Origin: Paenibacillus sp. HB172176
Lineage (GTDB): Bacteria; Bacillota; Bacilli; Paenibacillales; Paenibacillaceae
Length of the DNA: 64,000 bases
Direction: 5' to 3'
NCBI RefSeq assembly: GCF_011947265.1
Contig: NZ_JAATHD010000009.1
Coordinates: forward strand, 144,971-208,970
The notes beneath the pieces were generated by a model. It did not search any database, was not told the DNA's origin, and worked only from the letters and a program-made list of their open reading frames with translations. The position numbers and the translations under genes were made by a program. Positions 47,548-55,306 of this stretch are shown here, one piece after another. Position 1 is the stretch's first letter. Each line of letters starts with the position of its first letter.

Positions 47548-48735
47548 CTACGTTCCATGGCAAGCAGCTTGTGCTCTACTCCATGCGGCATGAATCTGTT
47601 GTTCATCGAAACGATGCTCAACCGCAAATTGAATTAATGCTTCTATAGAAGCCGGAATATCAATTGAAGGAATATCCGCCATGATTTGATTCAGGGCCGA
47701 CGTATCATATTCGTAACAGGGTCCGGTAAGATAAGGGCTAAAGATACTTCCGGCTGACCTATAGTAGATTTTCTCAAGACCTTTCAGGTGAATAGGCTTC
47801 TTATCGACAAATGCATAATTTGCAAATCCAACCGCATCCAATATTCGGGATAAATACTCCGCATGATCTATGGATTTGGTCTGGACAATGTTTAATTGAC
47901 TCCGGTTTGTGTGACTCAATCTCAAGCAAGCTTTTGCTACATAATCAACCGGAACAATATTCATCCCCGAGTTCGGGTTGATATGAATTCTTATCCCGTC
48001 TCCCGTATCTTTCTCTTTCATCATCCAGAAGAAACGTCCCCACCCGTAAATCACATCAAATTTAGAAGTATAATAGAGAGGGGCGGTTAGCAATCGGCCA
48101 ACGACAACACTCGGCCTCGCAATTTGAATCGTCATCTGCTTCTTGGCGCCATACTCCTGAATCATCGTTTCAATAGCCGCTTTCGATTGTTCATACGGAT
48201 TTCGATATACATCGGAGGAAGAGTGAAGAAAATGATCATCGATTAATCCTGTTCGAATTCCCGATGAGAACGCCGTACTGATAAACATAAACCTGCAGTC
48301 ATAGCTTTGCAGTGCATGCAGAAGCGACTGTGTGCCTAGAAAATTATGGTGAAACACGTCTTGTTCTGCTGCTTGACCCACATGCAAATTTACACTTCCG
48401 GCACTATGAAACACTTGGAGTCCAACACGGTCTGGAATATGCTTCTTTAGCTTCTTTGCCAAGTCACGGTCTCGAATATCGCCCTCTATGATCTGTATAT
48501 AATCCATGGCTTGGTTGACAGATCCCTGTTGCAAAAAATCAGGAGTCCATGCATTTTGCAACAAACCGCGGATAAATGCCTCTCCATCTCTGCCTTCTTG
48601 CCTGCGAATAAGCAAGTAGATTTTCCCCTGCTTATGCCCTCTTATGTATTTGGGTAGTTGTTCGTACAAGATATGCTGACCAATTAATCCTGTACTTCCT
48701 GTAATCAATATATTCTGTTCCAATGTAATCTCCAA
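47548..48735 (-). CDS. NAD(P)-dependent thioester-reductase-like SDR protein
   Basis: 395 residues of the extended SDR group similar to the reductase domains of Lys2/NRPS and fatty acyl-CoA reductases. The cofactor loop is ITGSTGLIGQHIL at residues 10-22, the active-site pair is YEQSK, and the conserved FHSAGSVNLH and VPVDYVAKA motifs are present. It is free-standing: no carrier, adenylation or ketosynthase domain is fused or adjacent. It may reduce a carrier- or CoA-bound acyl group to an aldehyde or alcohol. The substrate is unknown. It runs convergently to the kinase gene. Confidence 0.82.
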   Translation of the reverse strand: MEITLEQNILITGSTGLIGQHILYEQLPKYIRGHKQGKIYLLIRRQEGRDGEAFIRGLLQNAWTPDFLQQGSVNQAMDYIQIIEGDIRDRDLAKKLKKHIPDRVGLQVFHSAGSVNLHVGQAAEQDVFHHNFLGTQSLLHALQSYDCRFMFISTAFSSGIRTGLIDDHFLHSSSDVYRNPYEQSKAAIETMIQEYGAKKQMTIQIARPSVVVGRLLTAPLYYTSKFDVIYGWGRFFWMMKEKDTGDGIRIHINPNSGMNIVPVDYVAKACLRLSHTNRSQLNIVQTKSIDHAEYLSRILDAVGFANYAFVDKKPIHLKGLEKIYYRSAGSIFSPYLTGPCYEYDTSALNQIMADIPSIDIPASIEALIQFAVEHRFDEQQIHAAWSRAQAACHGT

Positions 48736-48828
48736 TCTGGCCAGACTCTCCCTCTTCTTCTACGAGAAAGCGACCCGCTCCTATTCCTTAAAGACTCTAT
48801 CTGTATCCAAGCAAGTATAATCGACAAA

Positions 48829-49030
48829 TGTCGAGATCTTATGCAGATTTTCCTCTTTTTTTGTGTGAACTTCTCCAAGAATCTGCAAGATCACGGAAGA
48901 AGCAGACTAACTTGAAAAGATGTGATAGGAATGGAAGCGAAGTTGTTGCTTGTGGAGGACGAGTCGGACATGCTGGAGGAGATGCAAACCTATCTGCAGG
49001 CGTGAGGGGTTCGGATATTGACTGGCACTC
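48829..49030 (+). repeat. Decayed direct copy of the response regulator promoter and 5' end
   Basis: This stretch matches 45623-45832: the TGTCGAGATCTTATGCAGAT site, ACTTGAAAAGATGTGAT and the first 30 or so codons. The -10 TATAAT of the original is lost. The two copies flank the two-component and reductase genes as direct repeats about 3.2 kb apart. Confidence 0.85.
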
Positions 49031-49195
49031 CGCTAGCGCTAATGCGTCGATATACCGATAAACGGTTCGGGCGCTCATCTCCAAACTGTCAGCGATCTGC
49101 GCTGCGGTGAGCTTCCTTCCTGATTTCAACACCCACAGGATGGACAGCATGTTATCCCATTTCGCGATCGGAGCGCCCTCTTTTCCTCGCGTCAA
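48839..49195 (-). pseudogene. YafY/WYL-type regulator fragment (helix-turn-helix only)
   Basis: The first 50 codons from a TTG at 49195 encode the helix-turn-helix of YafY-type regulators (NMLSILWVLKSGRKLTAAQI, MSARTVYRYIDAL). Right after IDALALA, near 49035, the family similarity ends and the frame runs antisense through the response regulator fragment to a stop at 48839. The WYL ligand domain is missing. The DNA-binding part could still be made, but this looks like a deletion or recombination scar. Confidence 0.75.
48931..49030 (+). pseudogene. Response regulator 5' fragment
   Basis: An ATG at 48931 opens MEAKLLLVEDE, nearly identical to the intact regulator, but codon 26 has become TGA (GAA in the intact copy) and similarity stops near 49030. 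Only the first third of a receiver domain remains, so no functional product is expected. Confidence 0.85.
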
Positions 49196-49287
49196 TAAAA
49201 TGATTCATTATAGTAATTACGGAAAAATAGAAGCGAATGTTCCTATATGTGCTGGGACTCTTTTCACAATCATATTTTTCACCTCAC

Positions 49288-49324
49288 TTATGATACGGTT
49301 CGGCTTATCACATTAACAGCGAAA
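49288..49324 (+). repeat. Dispersed 37-bp element, copy C
   Basis: TTATGATACGGTTCGGC with CGAAA at the same distance as copies A (34628) and B (38359). It lies just outside the 3' end of the three-gene cassette. Confidence 0.5.
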
Positions 49325-49368
49325 ACAGTACATAATTTGGAACACACTTGAGTTCTTTATTAAAAACT

Positions 49369-52300
49369 TCAAAATCGACCCAAGAGAAGTTGATTCTCTC
49401 TTATTTTAGCTTCTTCGTGGCTTACTAAAGCAATACTCCATTTTTCATTAGTCAGGTATTTGTCTTTAATCTCAATAATATTTGGCATTAAGCCTGGTGC
49501 ATACTCTTCCCATATTTTCTCACCAAGCAGTAAAAACAACTTAGAATCTTTATATTCCTGCTTGTCGAACATTAACTCAGCCAACCATACATAAGCATAA
49601 CCAACGTTGGTACAGGAAACATATGTATCGTCTTTTAATAATAGTTGCAGTGAGTTTATTAAATATTCTTTTGCTTTCTCATAATCTTTTAGCTTAAGAT
49701 AACACCTTGCGCAATTACCAAGGTAAGTTGCTTCTTCACTCTCATCGTCTGTCAATCGTAATTCGTTAAATAACTCTAATGCTTCATTAACATCTCCTGA
49801 TTCTCTTAAAGCCAATGCCTTGGTAAACTTAACATCCCTTATACCAAAAGATAAATCAAGCTTTTCAGAAAGAATTTCGCATTTATAACAGAGTTGAATT
49901 GACTTGGCATGTTCTCCAATCCTCCAAGCAATATCTGCTTCTAAGGTTAAATAATTTAAATATGCAAACGTGTTCGACTCTATTAATGATTCATACTTTT
50001 TTAAATAATATGAATATCGATTTATTTCACCCATATATACTAGTTGCTGCATAATATTCTTAATAAATATAACACTCTTACTGCGGTGGAGAATGCTGGA
50101 CTCCTCCCAATCTATTGTATCTAGTATTCTGCATGCAATCGATTGATATTGATGATGAAATCCTCCATTTTGTAGTATAACTCTGTATTGCTCAATTAAA
50201 GCTAAAGCCTTAACCGTGTTTCTTGAATTCAAACAAGTTTCAAGAGATTCTAATAGTGAAACAGGATTAACAGAATCAAACTCATCTAATTCTGAATTCT
50301 GTGTAAATAAGATATCCACTATGCCGCGTGGTAAAAAAATGTACAGTACTCTTTGAACAAATTGCTCTTGAGCCTGCGGTGTAAATGTTTCATGAATAAA
50401 CTCTCTTATTAAAGGATGAACTTGATAAGAAGTTATACTCTCATTAACACTTTCGTGTGGCTCTACCAGTCCTAATCTTTCAAGCCTTCTTAACTCCTGT
50501 TTAACTTTATGCGGTCCTCTATCCAATATAGATATTTCATCATCAGTTAAGGGTCTATGAGCCTCTACTAAGTATCTCAGCAACTTTTGCCTTTCCTTAT
50601 TCAACTGATCCCATATATTCTTAAAGTACTCCTGAATTCGTCTTCTCTCTGGTACTTCCCGTCTTGAAAATTTCTCAACTAGTTTTTTTAATGTATCTCT
50701 TCCAGAGTTTATTTGTCCGGCAATTAACCCCAACCAATAGGGATGGCCATTTGTCATTTCTATAATTTTTTTACAAGAATTTTCATCATTACCTCTTTCA
50801 AAACGGACACCTCTCTTCTTAAAAAATTCAATTCCATCAGCCACTGATAATCCACTCAATTTAAGATTATAAAAATCAGCACTATCATGAATAAAAGATG
50901 GGCGGCATGTAAAAATGATTAGACTATCATGCTCTATATTAAGTACACTATTCAAAAAGGGCTCCAGTTCTGAAGTTGGCCCTTCTGTGTCTACTTTTAC
51001 ATATGCATCGATATTATCAAAAACAAGCAATAACTTATATTCAATTAAATATTTAGAAAATCTTTTGACCGTATCCTCTAACTTTTCATCTCGATATAGA
51101 GCCGTACTCTCTACTCCTCCTGAAAGGCTATCTAATGTTTGTATTATCTTAAAATGCAAAGAGTCCGGTAGTTCCCTGCAATCGATCCAAATTCCCGCTT
51201 CATACTTTGAATTTTCTCCTCTAGAGTATCTTCTTAAGAATTCTGACGCTAGGGCTGATTTACCTTGACCGCCCGTACCAGTAATTGCAAGTACCGAAGT
51301 TCTTTTTGAATCCAATAATGATAATTCATACCCCCTGCCTACCCACTCAGGTACTCGTTTCACTGAGTCCACTTCAGCAATAGATATATTAAATTTAGTC
51401 GGACTACCGGAACTAGTTGAAACTTCCCCCCACGTCTGTGGCATCTTATAAAATTGTTCAAAGTAGCCCGATTCACCAGCATTCTTATAAAGTTGAGTAT
51501 CAGCTACAAAATCACCATTATCTCTTGATATTCTAAGCCAAGTGCTCATTTTACAATTCTGTACATCAAAATTATAAATTGAATACCTACAGCTACCATT
51601 TTTCAATCTTTCAAGGCCATTATTGCTTTTTTCAGGATACCCCAATCCTGATACCAAACTAATAATGCTACTGTCTGGGTTACTTAAAAATTCAATTTTA
51701 CCTTCATGAATATGCCCATGTAATATTACATCAGACAGTAAACTTCTCTTGTCTGTCAAGTACTTTACTAATATTTTTTGTTCCGATTTCGTGAACCAAT
51801 CCAATGGATGGTGCATTAATGCAAAAGTTATATCTGCATCTTTTTGAGCAATTTGATTTTCCTTTAATCGTTCTAACTGCCATCTACTAACCATTAATTT
51901 ACCATAATCTGAGCTTCCTAATGTACCCCATGATGAGTTAATAAGTAGAAATTTTATTACCCCGTTAGATGTATTAACTAAACATGCACCACTACCTAGG
52001 TTTTCATCTAAAAAATCAGTTCTTCCTGTAAGCGATTCAACGAAATTATTGAATTTTTTGAATCTTGGATAAATTGCTTCCCAGTATTCAATTATTTTTG
52101 ATTCATCATGAAAAGAATCTTCTGTTGCATTTTCTAATATAAATTTTATAGTGTCCCTTCTAGGTACATCATGATTGCCGGGGACGAAAATGATATTCTC
52201 CCGTTTTACTCCACATTGATCAATTAAATCATTAAAGAATTGTGTAGCAAGATCATACGATTTATCATTTCCGCCTTTATCAACCACATCTCCAGTCATG

Positions 52301-52449
52301 GCAATTGCATCTATATTAATATTTTTGTCGATTTTCATTTTTCTTATATCTTCAATAAGAGAATCTCTTAATCTAACAGAACTGGGATCTTCGGATGCAC
52401 TTATGTGTAGGTCTGATAAATGTAGAATTCCAAAGTTTTTTAAAGACAA
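49369..52449 (-). CDS. Metallophosphoesterase-STAND NTPase-TPR fusion protein, candidate defence effector
   Basis: About 1026 residues. Residues 1-300 are a calcineurin-like metallophosphoesterase with all metal motifs: DLH near 13, GD near 53, GNHD near 91, MHH, and GHIH. A STAND-type ATPase follows: Walker A GTGGQGKSALAS near 390 and Walker B LLLVFDNID near 475, then a winged-helix-like part (VHPLIREFIHETF) and TPR-like helical repeats from about 760 to the end. STAND proteins in bacteria often sense invaders with their C-terminal repeats and switch on an N-terminal effector; here that effector would be a nuclease or phosphodiesterase. The chosen start is TTG 52449, 8 nt after AAAGGAG; the GTG at 52458 is too close to it. 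The gene is strongly A+T-rich and follows two companion genes. Function is inference. Confidence 0.85.
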   Translation of the reverse strand: MSLKNFGILHLSDLHISASEDPSSVRLRDSLIEDIRKMKIDKNINIDAIAMTGDVVDKGGNDKSYDLATQFFNDLIDQCGVKRENIIFVPGNHDVPRRDTIKFILENATEDSFHDESKIIEYWEAIYPRFKKFNNFVESLTGRTDFLDENLGSGACLVNTSNGVIKFLLINSSWGTLGSSDYGKLMVSRWQLERLKENQIAQKDADITFALMHHPLDWFTKSEQKILVKYLTDKRSLLSDVILHGHIHEGKIEFLSNPDSSIISLVSGLGYPEKSNNGLERLKNGSCRYSIYNFDVQNCKMSTWLRISRDNGDFVADTQLYKNAGESGYFEQFYKMPQTWGEVSTSSGSPTKFNISIAEVDSVKRVPEWVGRGYELSLLDSKRTSVLAITGTGGQGKSALASEFLRRYSRGENSKYEAGIWIDCRELPDSLHFKIIQTLDSLSGGVESTALYRDEKLEDTVKRFSKYLIEYKLLLVFDNIDAYVKVDTEGPTSELEPFLNSVLNIEHDSLIIFTCRPSFIHDSADFYNLKLSGLSVADGIEFFKKRGVRFERGNDENSCKKIIEMTNGHPYWLGLIAGQINSGRDTLKKLVEKFSRREVPERRRIQEYFKNIWDQLNKERQKLLRYLVEAHRPLTDDEISILDRGPHKVKQELRRLERLGLVEPHESVNESITSYQVHPLIREFIHETFTPQAQEQFVQRVLYIFLPRGIVDILFTQNSELDEFDSVNPVSLLESLETCLNSRNTVKALALIEQYRVILQNGGFHHQYQSIACRILDTIDWEESSILHRSKSVIFIKNIMQQLVYMGEINRYSYYLKKYESLIESNTFAYLNYLTLEADIAWRIGEHAKSIQLCYKCEILSEKLDLSFGIRDVKFTKALALRESGDVNEALELFNELRLTDDESEEATYLGNCARCYLKLKDYEKAKEYLINSLQLLLKDDTYVSCTNVGYAYVWLAELMFDKQEYKDSKLFLLLGEKIWEEYAPGLMPNIIEIKDKYLTNEKWSIALVSHEEAKIRENQLLLGRF

Positions 52450-52585
52450 GATAAACACTCCTTTAATTATTAACTTATATGATAATTATGTCCCCAACAA
52501 ACACCACCAATCCAATACTGGAACATTCTTTTACGAGATGGTACCTTCTTATTTCTGGTTTTATCCTCTCTACCCAAGTGCTATT

Positions 52586-53407
52586 TCAAACAATCAGTAA
52601 CTTTAGAAAATCCAAATCCTTTTTTTTTCTTCTTGATGGCAGTATTTTCTTTATGTACTCTTGTTGGTCAGTACTAAGAATTGTTGATTGGCAAGCAGCT
52701 ATCATATCTTTTTGTGTTAACAATAATCTTTTAAGTGGTAATGCTAAACAAGCGTGCTCTTCCAAGAAACAATAAATAAAACTTTTATCGTATATATATC
52801 TATTAAGCCATCTATTTAAATTATCATCTTTTATACTTTCATTAATTTCATTCCAAAAATCTGGTATTCCAGGTTCTACGAATGTATTAGATTTATAGTT
52901 TATCATCTCTCTTTTTTCCATTAACCATAAATACGGGTTTTCTCCATTGATATTATTTGTTTGTAGTTTATCATCAAATGCATATATTTTTATAAATAGC
53001 TTTATTGTTCCCTTATGATCCGTTTTATCCTCTGGTATTAAGAACTTTTCATTCTCTTTTGCATTGTAGTAATATAAGTCTCTAAAGTTCCTCAAAAATC
53101 CATAACCATTACAAGCAAGAGATGCTCGAAGCATATAAAAAAGTGAATAATATAGTTTTACTGTTGCCCATGAATATTGCCGTCTACTTATAGAGAATAT
53201 TGCTTCACCTAGACTTATCACCCCTTTATAATAAAACCCCTTAGAATCTACCAGCAACGCTTCTTTCAGTTTTCTAGCTTCTACTTGATTCAGTACTTTT
53301 CCCTTTATATCCTTTGCTTTAACTTTCTTCCAATCCATCACATTACTTGCGCCAAATATTGACTCACCTGTTTTTTGTCCTTCAAACCTTTCAAAGTTCA
53401 TATTCAT
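52586..53407 (-). CDS. Uncharacterised helical protein of the three-gene cassette
   Basis: About 273 residues, no family I can name with confidence. It is mostly helical. The centre (RQYSWATVKLYYSLFYMLRA, about residues 75-95) and the later DHKGTIKLF and KREMINYKSNTF resemble HEPN-like helical bundles in pattern, but the catalytic R-x4-6-H of HEPN ribonucleases is not seen. The C-terminal tail is Lys/Arg-rich. The frame is open to 53452; GGAG lies 4 nt before the ATG at 53407, within the last codons of the DGQHR gene, so the two are translationally linked. A 136-bp gap separates it from the STAND gene. It may be an adaptor or a toxin-like part of the cassette. Confidence 0.75.
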   Translation of the reverse strand: MNMNFERFEGQKTGESIFGASNVMDWKKVKAKDIKGKVLNQVEARKLKEALLVDSKGFYYKGVISLGEAIFSISRRQYSWATVKLYYSLFYMLRASLACNGYGFLRNFRDLYYYNAKENEKFLIPEDKTDHKGTIKLFIKIYAFDDKLQTNNINGENPYLWLMEKREMINYKSNTFVEPGIPDFWNEINESIKDDNLNRWLNRYIYDKSFIYCFLEEHACLALPLKRLLLTQKDMIAACQSTILSTDQQEYIKKILPSRRKKKDLDFLKLLIV

Positions 53408-54443
53408 CTTGCTCCGGTATAGAGTTTCTAATTGAAGTTTCAAGAAAGTCAATTACTTTATTCCTAGCGGTCTTTCCATCTAATCCTTTAATGTCTTTCT
53501 GAGTAAGAAGATCGTTTTGGTCTAGTTGAAGAAAGGACTTCATTGTACCAATAGAGAATGATTTTTTATTCGAGCACTTTGGTATCAGTGATGTAGTTAA
53601 AAATTCAATTGCACCAAAGAAACCCGCATTCTGTAAAAATGGATTTTTCGTTCTACTTGACCACATTCCCTCTTTCTCATAGTAATAATTAATTGCTGTA
53701 AAGTAATTCATGATGACCTGCTTTTGTATATTTAAATCTCTTAATTTATAATTCGGAAATGTACCGTTAAAATCCAAGTGTTTTTTTAGGCTTGAGACTA
53801 CTGTAGACAAGTCAATCATTCCAACCCCTCGAGGAGAACCAGGAAATTTCACACAATTATAGTACGGCGAATCCGTATTATCATTTAAATCTGAAGCAAT
53901 GTCGTTTGCCCTATTAATTGCATGATCATTGTTATCTTCTACTACTCCATACAAGTCATAAATCAAACTTCTTGGGACAGGTTTCTGCTCACTATTTATA
54001 TTCAAAAAGATTGCAGCTGCTTGTTTTGTTGTTAATTTAATGCTTAGAGTAACTAATATATCTTTCTCACCAATTTCTTCTCTATCCTTTAACGCCTCTT
54101 GTAAGCCCGCTAACCTATGTTGACCATCTATTACCTGAGCAGCACTTGGTATGATCGGAATACTAATTTCCTCATCTGTATAAGTGGGCTGACTGTTTTC
54201 ATCTGTCCAGTTTAGAATAAAAGAACTTACAAACATATTTCCATCAAGAATAAATTTCTTAATTGATTTTATACGCTGTTTATTCAAGATTCTTTGAACG
54301 GCACCTTCTTCATCATCCCTTCCCCTAGCGGCTACATAATAAATATGAACTATATCTTTTACCTTCATTGAAAAAGTTAACATTTCAACATCACCAAAGG
54401 TATTCCTAATTACCTTTGTTGTATATTCCCCTACATCCACCAT
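53391..54443 (-). CDS. DGQHR domain protein (DndB-like)
   Basis: 350 residues. The signature DGQHR is at residues 106-110 (QVIDGQHRLAGL), followed by the family pattern FLNINSEQKPVPRSLIYDLY. The fold is related to ParB-like NTPase domains; DndB, the best-known member, controls the phosphorothioation genes dndCDE. No dndCDE or dptFGH genes are present here, so this is an orphan or a part of another system. The ATG follows AGGGGTGG. It is the first gene of the A+T-rich cassette and has a 20-bp palindrome 65 bp upstream. Confidence 0.88.
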   Translation of the reverse strand: MVDVGEYTTKVIRNTFGDVEMLTFSMKVKDIVHIYYVAARGRDDEEGAVQRILNKQRIKSIKKFILDGNMFVSSFILNWTDENSQPTYTDEEISIPIIPSAAQVIDGQHRLAGLQEALKDREEIGEKDILVTLSIKLTTKQAAAIFLNINSEQKPVPRSLIYDLYGVVEDNNDHAINRANDIASDLNDNTDSPYYNCVKFPGSPRGVGMIDLSTVVSSLKKHLDFNGTFPNYKLRDLNIQKQVIMNYFTAINYYYEKEGMWSSRTKNPFLQNAGFFGAIEFLTTSLIPKCSNKKSFSIGTMKSFLQLDQNDLLTQKDIKGLDGKTARNKVIDFLETSIRNSIPEQDEYEL

Positions 54444-54507
54444 ATTGCCACCCCTAGTCGATTATTATTGATACATCAAATTATTTTTTCTTACAAGAAT
54501 AGCCAGT

Positions 54508-54527
54508 AAGATATTTGAAAATATCTT
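54508..54527. promoter_or_regulatory. Palindrome upstream of the DGQHR gene, possible operator
   Basis: AAGATATTTGAAAATATCTT has perfect 9-bp arms around GA. It lies 65 bp before the DGQHR start in the 240-bp gap that separates the cassette from the restriction operon. CTTATCAC motifs follow at 54522 and 54551. Confidence 0.45.
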
Positions 54528-54682
54528 ATCACATTAACTCACTAGATAACACCTTATCACTTTACCAACACGTAGTTCGTTCTCAATAAATCAGCTTCAC
54601 TTATTGCTTGTTATTAAATCAAATCGATATTAAGTTTTTTGCCAAAGCCCCTCGATTAATCTTCACTCAAACCAACCTCCAA

Positions 54683-55273
54683 CTAATCCTCTTCCTCCTC
54701 ATCCCCATTAGGATTCCAATAGCTATAATACTCTCTGAGCGTATCTTGAAACCCCCAGCCAATACCGCCTGTCCTATTAATAAGGCTAACCAGCCTAGGA
54801 TTGAACATCTGATACAACCTCGGATTATCTCCTATCTTCTTGAGCGCATTCTCATACATGGACTCCATGCTGCTGTAGAAGTTTTCGGAAATATCACCAT
54901 ACGTATTCGTGAAGTCTACGCCCTGCTCGACGTAGAAGATCATCAGATCAATCATTCTCGTTTCATCGTCGCTTAACTTGCCAAATTCCGAGATGGCCTT
55001 CTTCGCTTCAGCAAGACGCATCTTGCCAAAACCTCTGTCGGGGAAGAACTCGTTCTCTATCTTCTTCTTAGCTTGCTCAAACAACTATTCCAGCGCTTCC
55101 TCCGGCTGCAGCAGCACATGCACGTAGTTTTTCACTTCTTTGCTCATCTTGTAACAATCCATCAGCATCGAAATTAGCTCGTCCTTCTCATACTCCTTCA
55201 ATGCCTTCTTGATCTCTGGAATGGACGGCTTCTTCTTGCTCTTTTTCGTATCAATGTTTGGCAATATCGCCAC
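54683..55273 (-). pseudogene. DUF6155 family gene split by an in-frame TAG
   Basis: Read through, the 591 bp encode about 195 residues of the DUF6155 family: first part PSIPEIKKALKEYEKDELIS to LLQPEEALE, second part KKKIENEFFPDRGFGKMRLA and VDFTNTYGDISENFYSSMES. The halves (55085-55273 and 54683-55084) are in the same frame, separated only by TAG at 55085-55087, directly followed by TTG. This is one nonsense change, possibly from CAG, in an otherwise undamaged gene. The second half could restart at the TTG. It starts 33 bp after hsdR and so belongs to the restriction operon. The family function is unknown. Confidence 0.8.
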
Positions 55274-55306
55274 TTCCCTTCCTCAATTCTATTTCACTCT
55301 CGCCAG

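Noticed and set aside
49369..52449. Reading the phosphoesterase as SbcD/Mre11 repair nuclease
   Set aside because: No SbcC partner is present, and the fused STAND ATPase with TPR repeats is not found in SbcD.
53391..54443. Full DNA phosphorothioation (Dnd) system
   Set aside because: Only a DndB-like DGQHR protein is present; dndA, dndC, dndD, dndE and dndFGH are not in the window.
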